From assembly GCA_001775355.1 (NCBI GenBank), contig MEWM01000072.1, positions 2,262 to 21,585 on the forward strand: a stretch of DNA of 19,324 bases, given 5' to 3'. The stretch's first letter is position 1. Each line of letters begins with the position of its first letter. The stretch comes from a candidate division Zixibacteria bacterium RBG_16_43_9. GTDB taxonomy: Bacteria; Zixibacteria; MSB-5A5; RBG-16-43-9. Below, in pieces: positions 1 to 7,519 of the stretch. The position numbers and the translations under genes are program-made. A model generated the notes under the pieces. That model saw only the letters and a program-made list of their open reading frames with translations, did not search any database and had not been told where the DNA came from.

Positions 1-1
1 T

Positions 2-184
2 TTGGTCAGAACCTTAAAACAGGAAGACCCGACCCAGTCGATCTACGAATGGAATCTTCTGACTGAGAAGGGTCTGCCAGTTGCCAGCGGTATTTACATC
101 TATTATATAGAGTCTGAGGGTTTAGGCTCCACCTTTGGCAAGATGGCTATCTTTATGGAAGAAGAGCGTCTGAGGACATTCTAA
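2..184 (+). CDS. C-terminal end of a secreted protein with FlgD/type IX-like Ig fold (5' truncated)
   Basis: The reading frame is open from the first bases of the window to a TAA at 182-184, so only the last ~60 residues are present and the gene starts outside. The segment with W-N-L, then G-L-P-V-A-S-G-I-Y-I-Y-Y, then G-K-M-A-I matches the pattern at the end of FlgD-like Ig domains and type IX-type C-terminal domains, where a Trp-Asn-Leu strand is followed by VASGIYIY and a last basic strand. Such domains sit at the end of large exported enzymes and surface proteins of the FCB group. The gene lies 19 bases before a PorV/PorQ-family gene, which supports an exported product. The catalytic or binding part is not visible, so the function of the whole protein is unknown. 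Confidence 0.7.
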   Translation: MVRTLKQEDPTQSIYEWNLLTEKGLPVASGIYIYYIESEGLGSTFGKMAIFMEEERLRTF

Positions 185-203
185 AAATTGAGGAGGGAAA
201 AAA

Positions 204-1193
204 ATGAAAACCAAAATTATTTTAACACTTTTAGCCGCCGTTCTTCTGCTTTCCTCCCAGGCTTTGGCAGGAAGCAGTGACCGGCTGGGGACTGCCGGTG
301 CCCTGGAGTTAAGGATTCCTGTGGGCTCAAGGTCAGTCTCCTTAGGAGGAGCTGTGATAGCGGATGTCTCAGGCGCTGAGGCGATTTACTGGAATCCAGC
401 CGGGATGTCTGCTAATCCTAAGACTGAGGTGGTCTTCTCCCATATGGAGTATATTGCCGATATCAAGCTGAACTATTTTGCGGCAATGACCCATCTGGGA
501 GGATTCGGGACTCTGGGACTGAGTGCCAAGATATTGAACATCGGCGATATTGTTCATAGAACCGAAGATAGCCCTGAAGGGGATGGGGAAATCTTTTCCC
601 CAACCTTTTCAGTCATCGGTTTGACCTATTCCCGTCAATTGACTGATCGGGTTTCCTTCGGAACAACTGCTATGTATATCAGCGAAAAGATCAGGCAGGA
701 ACAAGCAGCAGGCCTGGCTTTTGACTTCGGATTTCAATACACCCCAGGCTGGAGAGGCCTGAGATTGGGAGCGACCATTAAGAATTTAGGGCCAAATATG
801 AAATACGATGGTCCGGGGTTTGAGAGGGTTGTAAATGAAGAGCCCCGCAAATCTCTTTCTGCCCCGTTTGAGCTTCCCTCCTCAGTCAATTTCGGGATCT
901 CCTATGATATCTACAGCTATCAGAACAACCGCTTAATGACACAAGGAGTTTTCCAGAGCAATAACTTCTCTGAGGATGAGTTCAGATTTGGGGCAGAGTA
1001 TTCCTTTAAGGATATGTTTTTTCTCAGAGGGGGATTCACTGCTTCCAATCAGACGGAGTATCTCTATGGACCAAGTGCAGGAGCAGGTTTAAAGTTGAAA
1101 CTATCTGGAACGGATGTTACCGTTGATTATTCCTGGGCGAAAGCTGACTTCTTCAAAGATAATCAGGTCTTTACTGTGAAGTTTGCTTTCTAA
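204..1193 (+). CDS. PorV/PorQ-family outer-membrane beta-barrel protein
   Basis: A 329-residue protein with a clear Sec signal peptide (basic MKTK, hydrophobic residues 5-18, cleavage likely after ALA at 20-22). The mature start has the family pattern: SSDRLGTAGALELRIPVGSR, then S-L-G-G-A, then A-I-Y-W-N-P-A-G near residues 60-68. The rest is alternating beta-strand sequence ending in an aromatic residue (VKFAF), as usual for outer-membrane barrels. PorV is the outer-membrane shuttle of the type IX secretion system; many FCB-type genomes carry numerous paralogs of unknown role, so type IX function is inference. A strong ribosome-binding site (aggaggg, 191-197) precedes the ATG. It follows the truncated gene by 19 bases, probably as one operon, and is closed by the terminator at 1217. 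Confidence 0.85.
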   Translation: MKTKIILTLLAAVLLLSSQALAGSSDRLGTAGALELRIPVGSRSVSLGGAVIADVSGAEAIYWNPAGMSANPKTEVVFSHMEYIADIKLNYFAAMTHLGGFGTLGLSAKILNIGDIVHRTEDSPEGDGEIFSPTFSVIGLTYSRQLTDRVSFGTTAMYISEKIRQEQAAGLAFDFGFQYTPGWRGLRLGATIKNLGPNMKYDGPGFERVVNEEPRKSLSAPFELPSSVNFGISYDIYSYQNNRLMTQGVFQSNNFSEDEFRFGAEYSFKDMFFLRGGFTASNQTEYLYGPSAGAGLKLKLSGTDVTVDYSWAKADFFKDNQVFTVKFAF

Positions 1194-1216
1194 AGGTTCC
1201 TCTTACTGATGAATTG

Positions 1217-1255
1217 AAAGGGTGTCCGCTTAAAAAAGTGGACACCCTTTGTTTT
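1217..1255 (+). terminator. Rho-independent terminator after the PorV-like gene
   Basis: Arms 1217-1227 (aaagggtgtcc) and 1240-1250 (ggacacccttt) pair perfectly over 11 bp around a 12-base A-rich loop. The distal arm ends in TTT and is followed by G and TTTT. It lies 24 bases after the PorV stop codon. Confidence 0.85.
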
Positions 1256-1293
1256 GGGTAGTAATTTACTTAAAATAAAATGTCAGTGTAAAG

Positions 1294-1383
1294 TGTCATT
1301 GCGATCCCGCCAAAGGCGGGAGAAGCAATCCGTTTACTCTGGACAGATTGCTTCGTCGTCCAGATGGACTCCTCGCAATGACA
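1294..1383. repeat. TGTCATT-type inverted-repeat element, copy 1
   Basis: A 90-bp element with perfect 11-bp terminal inverted repeats, tgtcattgcga (1294-1304) and tcgcaatgaca (1373-1383). It has an internal gaagcaatc / gattgcttc pair and a small cccgcc/ggcggg hairpin. Related copies are at 2676, 7520 and 13549. There is no coding capacity, so a non-autonomous MITE/REP-like element is likely. Confidence 0.85.
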
Positions 1384-1409
1384 GGGGGTTTTGACCTTAC
1401 TTAATTTTC

Positions 1410-1438
1410 TTGACAAGGTCTCGATAATTAAATATATA
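1410..1438 (+). promoter_or_regulatory. Sigma-70-type promoter for alanine racemase
   Basis: TTGACA at 1410-1415 and TATATA at 1433-1438 are separated by exactly 17 bases. The site lies about 30 bases before the alr start and after both the PorV terminator and the repeat element, so transcription of alr and the genes behind it probably starts here. Confidence 0.7.
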
Positions 1439-1467
1439 GACTCCAAAATATAACTCGGGATTTCCAG

Positions 1468-2607
1468 ATGATAAAAAAAAATGGAAATGAATATCTTCGT
1501 CCGGCTTATTTAGAGATAGACCTGAAAGCATTAGCTTCTAACGTCAAAAAAATTAAAAGGAGATTAGGAAAAAAAATTGAGCTTTTAGCAGTGGTGAAAG
1601 CAGATGGGTATGGTCACGGAGCTTATGAGGTCTCAAAAACAGCTTTGAGGAATGGAGCTGGCTCTTTTGGGGTGGCTTTCTTAGAGGAGGGGATTGAGCT
1701 AAGGGAAAACGGGATTAAAGCCCCTATTTTAATTTTGTCTCCAGAATGTTATGTTAGAGAAAAAAAGTTAATAGAATATGATTTGCAGCCTGTGGTTACT
1801 GATTTAGATTTTGTCAATGACCTTGAGAAGGAAGCAAAAAAACAAAATAAAATTGCACAGGTCTATCTCAAAATGGATACCGGTATGCGCAGATACGGAA
1901 TAGAACCTTCTTTAGCTCTGGCTTTTGTCAAGAGGATTCAAAAACTGAAGAACGTTAAACTTAAAGGAATCCTTTCTCAATTTTCCACCACTGAGGATGA
2001 AGATAGAGATTTCGCCGAGAAACAGCTTTCCATCTTTAAGAAAACAGTAAAAAAGATAGAAGAACTAAACGGTGGGCGTCTTATCAGGTCGATTGCCAAC
2101 TCTGGCGCTTTCTTGAAGTTACCTCAAAGCTACTTTGACCAGGTGAGGGTAGGTATATTGATGTACGGTATTTACCCCTCACCAAAGCTGGCTAAAAGAG
2201 TGGAAGTCAATCCGGTGATGAGTTTAAAAAGCAGGCTCGTTCAAATAAAAAAGGTGGAAAAGGGAGAGTCAGTAGGTTATGGCAGGACTTTTATCACTAA
2301 AAGAAGGACGAAAATAGGGACAATCCCCTTGGGTTATGCAGATGGTTATCCCTGGCAACTTTCCAATCAGGGAGAGGTTTTGGTAAAAGGTAAAAGAGTG
2401 CCTATAATCGGCAGGGTATGTATGGATGCTTTTATGGTCGATTTAACAGATCTGCCGGAAGTTAAAACAGGTGAAGAAGTGGTTCTCCTGGGCAAACAGG
2501 GAAAAGAAAAAATCGAGGCTCACCAGATAGCCGGATGGGCAAAAAGCTTCAGTTATGAGATAGTCTCCAGGATGGGAAAAAGGTTGCCCAGGGTCTACTT
2601 AAAATAA
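1468..2607 (+). CDS. alr: Alanine racemase
   Basis: PLP-dependent enzyme interconverting L- and D-alanine in the cytoplasm, supplying D-Ala for peptidoglycan. The 379 residues match the usual family length. The PLP-lysine motif VVKADGYGHG puts the Schiff-base Lys at 44; the second catalytic base is Tyr271 in VGYGRTF. Arg142 (DTGMRRYG), Arg227 (VRVGILMYG), IGRVCMD (Met319) and FSYE (Tyr363) sit where family active-site residues are expected. The usual His of the (T/S)HF(A/S)T segment is Gln171 here (LSQFSTTED). The ribosome-binding site is weak (cggga, 1457-1461), but a good promoter lies just upstream. An 85-bp repeat separates it from the epimerase gene; both are on the same strand and may be co-transcribed. 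Confidence 0.95.
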   Translation: MIKKNGNEYLRPAYLEIDLKALASNVKKIKRRLGKKIELLAVVKADGYGHGAYEVSKTALRNGAGSFGVAFLEEGIELRENGIKAPILILSPECYVREKKLIEYDLQPVVTDLDFVNDLEKEAKKQNKIAQVYLKMDTGMRRYGIEPSLALAFVKRIQKLKNVKLKGILSQFSTTEDEDRDFAEKQLSIFKKTVKKIEELNGGRLIRSIANSGAFLKLPQSYFDQVRVGILMYGIYPSPKLAKRVEVNPVMSLKSRLVQIKKVEKGESVGYGRTFITKRRTKIGTIPLGYADGYPWQLSNQGEVLVKGKRVPIIGRVCMDAFMVDLTDLPEVKTGEEVVLLGKQGKEKIEAHQIAGWAKSFSYEIVSRMGKRLPRVYLK

Positions 2608-2675
2608 GGCTAAAGTCCAAAGTCTATAGACAAAAGCTAAAAAAGGAATAGACCAGAATGTTGTATTGCAAAAAA

Positions 2676-2760
2676 TGTCATTGCGAGCGACTAAAAGGAG
2701 CGAATCAATCCGCTATCTATAAGGGTTGCTTCGTCGTCCTGCGGACTCCTCGCAATGACA
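2676..2760. repeat. TGTCATT-type inverted-repeat element, copy 2
   Basis: An 85-bp element with perfect 11-bp ends, tgtcattgcga (2676-2686) and tcgcaatgaca (2750-2760), and internal caatcc / ggttgcttcgtcg arms like copy 1. It fills most of the gap between alr and the epimerase gene and ends 8 bases before the latter's ribosome-binding site. Confidence 0.85.
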
Positions 2761-2780
2761 TCTGATCTGGAAGGATAAAA

Positions 2781-3779
2781 ATGAACTTGAAATATGAATC
2801 TTTTGAGCTAAAATTAAAAGAGCCTTTTACTATCTCTCGCAGTTCTATTGATACGAAGAAAGTTGTCTATGTCAGGATAGATGAGGGGATAGGAGAAGCT
2901 TCTCCTTCAACCTATTATGGAGAGAACGAGGGAACCGTAAAAGCGGCTCTGGAGCTTTTCAGAAATGAGCTGGGGGATGATCCACTGGAGATCGAAAGTA
3001 CCCTGGAAAAAATCAACAGCAGAATTGCTGGCAACTTTTCTGCGAAGGCAGGTATTGACCTGGCACTGCACGACCTGATAGGTAAAAGACTGAACCTGCC
3101 TGTTCACAAACTGTTGGGAATTACCAAAAAAGAGATAGAGACCTCATATACCATCGGGCTGGATACTATCAAGAGAATGCAGGAGAAGGTCAAGGAAGCT
3201 TCTGGATTTTTGGTTTATAAGGTGAAAGTCGGAGTGGAAAATGACCTTAAGATGGTAGAGGCGGTGAGAGAAGTCACTAATGCTAAAATCAGGCTGGATG
3301 CTAATTGTGGATGGGATTTGAAAGAGGCTTTAAAAAAGCTTAGGGTATTGGAGAAATTCGATATCGAATTAATCGAACAGCCTATTCAACCAGGTAATTT
3401 AGAGGATTTACGGATAATCCGGGAAAATACGGATATACCTGTCTACGTAGATGAATGGTTGATGACTTCAAAGGATATACCTCAATATATGGGAAAAGCT
3501 GACGGGATAAATATCAAATTGATGAAGTGCGGAGGGATAAGAGAAGCACTTAAGATGATTCACACTGCCAGAGCCTGTAATCTGAAGGTGATGTTAGGGT
3601 GCATGATCGAAAGCTCGGTGGGGATTTCGGCGGCGGCCCAGATAGCTCCTCTGGTTGACTACGTGGACTTAGACGGCAACCTTCTGATCTCCAATGACCC
3701 TTATTCCGGACCTGAATTAAAAAATGGGAAATGGATTCTAAACGATTTACCGGGGTTAGGCTTAAAACAGGTTCAATAG
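2781..3779 (+). CDS. Enolase-superfamily dipeptide epimerase (L-Ala-D/L-Glu epimerase or N-acetyl-D-Glu racemase)
   Basis: A 332-residue protein with the two-domain enolase-superfamily layout: an N-terminal capping region to about residue 115, then a TIM-like barrel. Barrel landmarks are all present: Lys147-x-Lys149 (YKVKVG), metal ligands Asp173 (RLDANCGW), Glu199 (LIEQP) and Asp224 (YVDEW), and the opposite-face Lys246 (NIKLMKCGG). VDLDGN (Asp296 and Asp298) near the C-terminus is the DxD that holds the substrate amino group in L-Ala-D/L-Glu epimerases. The likely job is epimerising murein dipeptides so D-Glu can be recycled. The related DgcA family acts on N-acetyl-D-Glu with a DUF1611 partner, and a DUF1611 gene lies at 16516. 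The ribosome-binding site is ggaagga. The last codons and stop (gtt caa tag) lie inside a GTTCAA repeat, so the C-terminus may have been rewritten by the repeat. Confidence 0.88.
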   Translation: MNLKYESFELKLKEPFTISRSSIDTKKVVYVRIDEGIGEASPSTYYGENEGTVKAALELFRNELGDDPLEIESTLEKINSRIAGNFSAKAGIDLALHDLIGKRLNLPVHKLLGITKKEIETSYTIGLDTIKRMQEKVKEASGFLVYKVKVGVENDLKMVEAVREVTNAKIRLDANCGWDLKEALKKLRVLEKFDIELIEQPIQPGNLEDLRIIRENTDIPVYVDEWLMTSKDIPQYMGKADGINIKLMKCGGIREALKMIHTARACNLKVMLGCMIESSVGISAAAQIAPLVDYVDLDGNLLISNDPYSGPELKNGKWILNDLPGLGLKQVQ

Positions 3780-3800
3780 TTTAACGGTTCAATGGTTCAA
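3771..3800. repeat. GTTCAA-type repeat, left of the four-helix-bundle gene
   Basis: Contains gttcaatag (3771-3779) and gttcaatggttcaa (3787-3800). The latter is the exact reverse complement of 4241-4254 on the other side of the four-helix-bundle gene. It overlaps the stop codon of the epimerase gene. Confidence 0.8.
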
Positions 3801-3805
3801 AGGTT

Positions 3806-4198
3806 ATGAAAGCAAAAAACATAGAGGAGCTTCTGGTCTGGCAGAGAGCCAGAGAGTTAGTCAATAATGTCTACTCTCTTACTAAGAAGCAGAACTTTCG
3901 AAGGGATTTCAGTCTTGTCGATCAGATTAGAAGGGCGACCATATCAGTGATGTCCAATATCGCTGAAGGCTATGAGCGGGGCTCAAATACTGAATTCATT
4001 CAATTCTTGTACATCGCAAAAGCATCCTGTGGAGAAGTTCGAACGCAGTTATTGATTGCTCTTGATCAAGGTTATATTAATAAAGAAGAACTAGAGAAAG
4101 CAAAGGAGCTAGCTTTGAAGGTTTCGGGTATGCTCTCAAATTTTATTTCTTATCTGAAGCGGTCCAAACTAAAAGGTGATAAATACAAGGAAGTTTAA
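3806..4198 (+). CDS. Four-helix-bundle protein (23S rRNA intervening-sequence protein family)
   Basis: A 130-residue protein with the family hallmarks in order: E-L-L-V-W-Q-R-A near residues 8-15, QIRRATISVMSNIAEGYERG in the middle, and EFIQFLYIAKASCGEVRTQL after it, then a last helix ending in a basic tail. The family was first seen inside intervening sequences of 23S rRNA genes but is mostly free-standing in environmental genomes; its fold resembles the Avd protein of diversity-generating retroelements. The molecular function is not established. Only a weak aaagg precedes the ATG, which begins 5 bases after a GTTCAA repeat. Inverted copies of the repeat flank the gene, so the ~480-bp unit looks like an insertion between the epimerase and amidase genes. 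Confidence 0.9.
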   Translation: MKAKNIEELLVWQRARELVNNVYSLTKKQNFRRDFSLVDQIRRATISVMSNIAEGYERGSNTEFIQFLYIAKASCGEVRTQLLIALDQGYINKEELEKAKELALKVSGMLSNFISYLKRSKLKGDKYKEV

Positions 4199-4232
4199 GA
4201 ATGAATCTTTAAGATTTTTTAGATTTTATCCC

Positions 4233-4254
4233 TTGAACTATTGAACCATTGAAC
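4233..4254. repeat. GTTCAA-type repeat, right of the four-helix-bundle gene (inverted)
   Basis: ttgaactattgaac (4233-4246) overlaps ttgaaccattgaac (4241-4254), which is the exact reverse complement of 3787-3800. It ends one base before the amidase start codon, so it occupies the place of the normal ribosome-binding site. Confidence 0.8.
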
Positions 4255-4255
4255 T

Positions 4256-6112
4256 ATGAAATTTAAAGTAATTTTGATAATTACCTTAATTCTCTTTATA
4301 GAAGCTTATTCTGCTGAGATAAATAGCCTTCCTAAAATTAATGTTGTTTATCCACCTGAAGGCAAGGAAATCACTTCAACTGATTCGACTTTCATCTTCG
4401 GGTCAGTTACTCCAGGTTCGGACCTGGTAATAAATGATCAGTACATAGAAGTACATAAAAACGGTGCATTTCTGGCATACCTTCCTTTAAAGCCGGGAGA
4501 TTTCGTCTTTCAGCTTGAGGCCATGAATCAAGGCGGGATTTCCAGAAAAGAGATAAAAGTCAAGGTTCCTTTTCAACATCTTCCCACGCCAAAAGATAGT
4601 TTACGGATAGAGAACTATGAGAAAGCCCCTTCGCAGGATATGGTTTTGACTTCTGGAGATATAGTCCAGGCAAGTTTCAGGGGAACTCCAGGCTGCTCTG
4701 CTTCCTTTTACATTGAAGGACTAACCTCTTACCTTCCGATGATTGAGTCGGCCAAGTCTGAAAGCGTGTTCTGGGGTGAAGGTGTGTTTGGAAAAGGGGA
4801 GAAGAAGGACTCGACTGTACCAGATGGCTTATATACTGGTCTTTATAAAATCAAGCCAGGCGATAGAATCGAAAACGGAACCATAGTTTTTGAGCTGATC
4901 AAAAAAATTCAAAATCCAGATTTATTTTATTTTCCTTCTCAGGCCTGTTTTGACCAGGAAAAGATGCTGGTTTGTCTGGCTGATTCTGCCTCAGGAAAGG
5001 TGACCATAAAGGAAGAAATAGTTCCTCAGATTGTAGAATTGAAAGATACTTCTACTATTATCCGCACAGGTCCTGGTCTGGGTTATCTACTGCTATATCA
5101 ACCCCAGGGAGTAAGGTTTTTGGCAAATGGAAGAAGTGGGGACTGGATCAGACTCAGGCTGGCTCAGAACATAGAGGGATGGGTAAAAGCTGAGGCATTG
5201 AACTTTTTGCCTCCGGGCACGCCTCTTCCTGAAAGTGAGATAAAGTTCATCAGAACCGAGACAGAAGATGATCGGACATTGATAAGAATACCGCTTAAAC
5301 AGAAATTGCCTTATGAAATAGAGCAGGAATTTTCTCCACCGGTTTTGATTCTAAAGCTTTATGGTGGGAATTCAAATACTGACTGGATCAGGTATAACCT
5401 TAAAGATGAAATTATCAAGGAGATCAAGTGGGAACAGCCTGAAAAAAGGGTTTTTCAGGTAAAGGTATATCTGAAGCAGAAAAGGTTCTGGGGATATGAT
5501 GTTTATTATCGAGAAAATGAGCTTTGTCTGGAGATAAGAAAAGAACCTGAGGTTAAATACAGGCTTAAGGGCCTGAAGATCTGCATCGACCCGGGACATT
5601 CCCCGGAAAGCGGGGCAGTTGGCCCAACCGGCTTAGAGGAGAAAGTGGTGAACTTAGAGATAGCTTTAAAGCTGAAATACCTTCTTGAGAAATACGGGGC
5701 AGAGGTTTTTATGACCCGTCAGGGTATGGAAGGGGTGGGGATATATGAACGTCCTCAAAAAGCAGTTAAGAACAACTGCCATATCCTGATCAGCATACAT
5801 AATAATGCCTTGCCAGACGGGGTGAATCCTTTCTACAACAACGGAGTTTCCACCTACTATTATCATCCCCAGAGTTTGGAGCTTGCCAGGGGTATTCAGA
5901 AAGAGCTGGTCAAAGACCTGCAAATTCAAGACCAGGGGCTGTATTATGCCAATTTTGCCTTGACCCGGCCATATCAGCTCCTCTCGGTTTTGGTGGAGTG
6001 TGCCTTTATTATCTACCCGCAACAGGAAGAGCTTCTAAGAAGCGGGGTTTTTCAAAAAAAATGTGCTTTGGGAATTTATCAGGGGATATTAAATTATCTG
6101 AAGGAAAAATGA
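4256..6112 (+). CDS. Secreted N-acetylmuramoyl-L-alanine amidase with Ig-like and SH3 domains
   Basis: A zinc amidase that cuts the MurNAc-L-Ala bond of peptidoglycan, probably in the periplasm. The 618-residue protein starts with a signal peptide (MKFK, hydrophobic residues 5-17, cleavage near YSA at 18-20). An Ig/glucodextranase-like beta domain follows at about 26-105. An SH3-type segment sits at about 258-316 (TSTIIRTGPG, GDWIRLRL, GWVKAEAL), then an AMIN-like beta region at about 326-432. The Amidase_3 domain runs from 438 to the end, with zinc ligands His448 (IDPGHSP), Glu462 (GLEEKVVN) and His515 (SIHNNA), and catalytic Glu581 (LVECAF). No ribosome-binding site is visible: an inverted GTTCAA repeat abuts the ATG. 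Mth938-like gene follows 16 bases later. It may provide murein peptides for the epimerase upstream. Confidence 0.92.
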   Translation: MKFKVILIITLILFIEAYSAEINSLPKINVVYPPEGKEITSTDSTFIFGSVTPGSDLVINDQYIEVHKNGAFLAYLPLKPGDFVFQLEAMNQGGISRKEIKVKVPFQHLPTPKDSLRIENYEKAPSQDMVLTSGDIVQASFRGTPGCSASFYIEGLTSYLPMIESAKSESVFWGEGVFGKGEKKDSTVPDGLYTGLYKIKPGDRIENGTIVFELIKKIQNPDLFYFPSQACFDQEKMLVCLADSASGKVTIKEEIVPQIVELKDTSTIIRTGPGLGYLLLYQPQGVRFLANGRSGDWIRLRLAQNIEGWVKAEALNFLPPGTPLPESEIKFIRTETEDDRTLIRIPLKQKLPYEIEQEFSPPVLILKLYGGNSNTDWIRYNLKDEIIKEIKWEQPEKRVFQVKVYLKQKRFWGYDVYYRENELCLEIRKEPEVKYRLKGLKICIDPGHSPESGAVGPTGLEEKVVNLEIALKLKYLLEKYGAEVFMTRQGMEGVGIYERPQKAVKNNCHILISIHNNALPDGVNPFYNNGVSTYYYHPQSLELARGIQKELVKDLQIQDQGLYYANFALTRPYQLLSVLVECAFIIYPQQEELLRSGVFQKKCALGIYQGILNYLKEK

Positions 6113-6128
6113 CCGGAGGGAGAAGAAT

Positions 6129-6467
6129 ATGATTGAATCTTACGAGTTTGGTAAGATGGTCATCAACGGTGAGAAATACACTTCCGACCTAATCCTCTAT
6201 CCGGACAGGATAGATTCAGCCTGGTGGAGGAAGTCAGGTCACGAGCTGCGGCTGGAGGATGTCAAGGGCGTAGTCAAGGAAAAGCCGGATACCATAATCG
6301 TGGGCACAGGTTTTAATGCAGTGCTGAAAGTTCTGCCTGAGACTGAGGATTATATACTGTCAAAGGGAATCAGGCTGATTGTGGAGGATACTAAAAAGGC
6401 GGTTAAAAACTATAATGAGCTTTCTCCCAAAGAGAAGGTGATCGGACTTTTTCATCTTACCTGCTGA
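6129..6467 (+). CDS. Mth938-like domain (DUF498/DUF598) protein
   Basis: The 112-residue protein carries the whole pattern of the Mth938-like family: an early SYEFGKMVINGEKYTSDLI strand region, then W-W-R-K-S-G-H-E-L near residues 32-40, the DTIIVGTGF turn near 54-62, and the conserved C-terminal FHLTC. Relatives include archaeal Mth938 and the human NDUFAF3 and AAMDC proteins; the bacterial role is unknown. The ribosome-binding site ggaggga (6115-6121) is strong. It lies 16 bases after the amidase gene, probably in the same transcript, but no functional link is evident. It is the last gene of the + strand run and faces the ABC importer genes. Confidence 0.85.
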   Translation: MIESYEFGKMVINGEKYTSDLILYPDRIDSAWWRKSGHELRLEDVKGVVKEKPDTIIVGTGFNAVLKVLPETEDYILSKGIRLIVEDTKKAVKNYNELSPKEKVIGLFHLTC

Positions 6468-6505
6468 AGACAGTTTGGCGTTTGTGAGTTTGTTCGTTTG
6501 TTTGT

Positions 6506-6529
6506 GGGGACGACCCGTCGGGTCGCCCC
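6506..6529. repeat. Hairpin between convergent genes
   Basis: gggg-a-cgaccc (6506-6516) pairs with gggtcg-cccc (6520-6529) around a 3-base loop with one bulged A. TTTTT follows at 6535-6539, so it may act as a terminator for the + strand run, but the T-tract is displaced by a few bases. The sequence also resembles common intergenic repeat hairpins. Confidence 0.5.
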
Positions 6530-6547
6530 TACGGTTTTTCGACCAAA

Positions 6548-6571
6548 TGTAGTTGCCCAATTCATTGGGCT
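6548..6571. repeat. Partial copy of the TGTAGTTG-type repeat
   Basis: These 24 bases match 12393-12416 except for one base in the loop (c for t) and hold the same gcccaat/attgggc hairpin. The second hairpin and closing arm of the full copy are absent. Confidence 0.65.
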
Positions 6572-6631
6572 CCGGTAAATGCAATTTAAAGGTTTAAGGG
6601 GAACCTCTCTCTTGTATATTTGTTAGAGTTC

Positions 6632-6659
6632 GTAGGGGTTCAAAATTTTGAACCCCTAC
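6632..6659. repeat. Perfect 28-bp palindrome
   Basis: The half-site gtaggggttcaaaa (6632-6645) is followed immediately by its exact reverse complement (6646-6659). It lies 18 bases beyond the end of the permease gene, between convergent genes. It may be a repeat end or a bidirectional structural signal; there is no T-tract long enough to call it a terminator. Confidence 0.7.
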
Positions 6660-6677
6660 CTCTTTGCCATGACATTA

Positions 6678-7505
6678 CTACTGTTTTAATGCGCCAGCGG
6701 TTAGTCCAGAAATTATCTGTCTCTGGAAGAATAGAAACAAAATTATCACCGGAAGGGCGCAGATAGTCGAAGCAGCCATCAGGTGTGGCCAGTCGATGGT
6801 CTGGTATCCCTGATACAGGGCTAAAGCTACCGGTAGTGTTCGCATCTTCTCAGATGAGGTCAGGATAAAAGGAAACAAGAACGAATTCCAGTTGACCAGG
6901 AAAACCTGAATGGCTAACACTGCTAAGGCGGGCTTGCAAAGAGGCATCACGATCTTAAATAATATTTTAAAATCACCTGCACCATCGATCCTGGCGGCAT
7001 CTTCCAATTCCCTGGGAAGGTTCTGAATATACTGCCTCATCAGAAATATCCCCAGAGGATTGACCACCCAGGGGACAATTAGAGTAAGGTAGGTGTCATA
7101 CCAGCCTAACTTTTTTATGAGGATAAATAAGGGCACGATGATTATATGAGCGGGGATCATTAAAACCAGGATAACTGATAAAAATAAGACTTTTTTCAAG
7201 ACGAATTCCCTACGAGCAAAAGCATAGCCAACCATCAGGCAGAAGATAAGATTCCCCAGGGTTACAAAAATCGCTACAATCAGACTATTTAAGAAAAATC
7301 TCAAAAAAGGTGCAGAGGACCAGACATCTTGATAATTTTTGATGGTGAGTCCTTTGGGTAAAAGGTCCGAGAAATTTAGAACATAGCCGGTTTCTTTAGT
7401 TAAAGAGGTCTTGACCATCCAGTACATCGGGAAAAGCATTCCGCTCAAGATGAATAGAAGGATTAAAAATAAAACCCAGCGGAAGATTTTATCTCTTATT
7501 CTCAT
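6678..7505 (-). CDS. Sugar ABC transporter permease, MalG-like (CUT1 family)
   Basis: An inner-membrane subunit of a binding-protein-dependent carbohydrate importer. The 275 residues contain about six hydrophobic segments. The MalG-type EAA loop lies at about residues 167-193 (ELEDAARIDGAGDFK, then IVMPLCKPAL), the contact site for the ATPase. The C-terminus FFQRQIISGLTAGALKQ is typical of this subunit. It is the third transport gene of the minus-strand operon, after the binding protein and the MalF-like permease, and is separated from the latter by an 89-bp repeat element. No clear ribosome-binding site precedes the ATG. The substrate cannot be told from sequence alone, and no ATPase gene is present in the window; such importers often share one encoded elsewhere. 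Confidence 0.93.
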   Translation of the reverse strand: MRIRDKIFRWVLFLILLFILSGMLFPMYWMVKTSLTKETGYVLNFSDLLPKGLTIKNYQDVWSSAPFLRFFLNSLIVAIFVTLGNLIFCLMVGYAFARREFVLKKVLFLSVILVLMIPAHIIIVPLFILIKKLGWYDTYLTLIVPWVVNPLGIFLMRQYIQNLPRELEDAARIDGAGDFKILFKIVMPLCKPALAVLAIQVFLVNWNSFLFPFILTSSEKMRTLPVALALYQGYQTIDWPHLMAASTICALPVIILFLFFQRQIISGLTAGALKQ

Positions 7506-7519
7506 CTTGTTTTCTTCAT

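Noticed and set aside
1384..1467. Riboswitch or attenuator before alanine racemase
   Set aside because: The leader after the predicted start point is only about 25 bases, too short for a riboswitch; the upstream structure is the TGTCATT repeat.
3806..4198. Avd-type accessory gene of a diversity-generating retroelement
   Set aside because: No reverse transcriptase, template repeat or variable-repeat pair is seen nearby; the protein fits the common intervening-sequence four-helix-bundle family.
5666..6022. Antisense open frame inside the amidase gene
   Set aside because: It is opposite a conserved catalytic domain, has no ribosome-binding site and no recognisable motifs.
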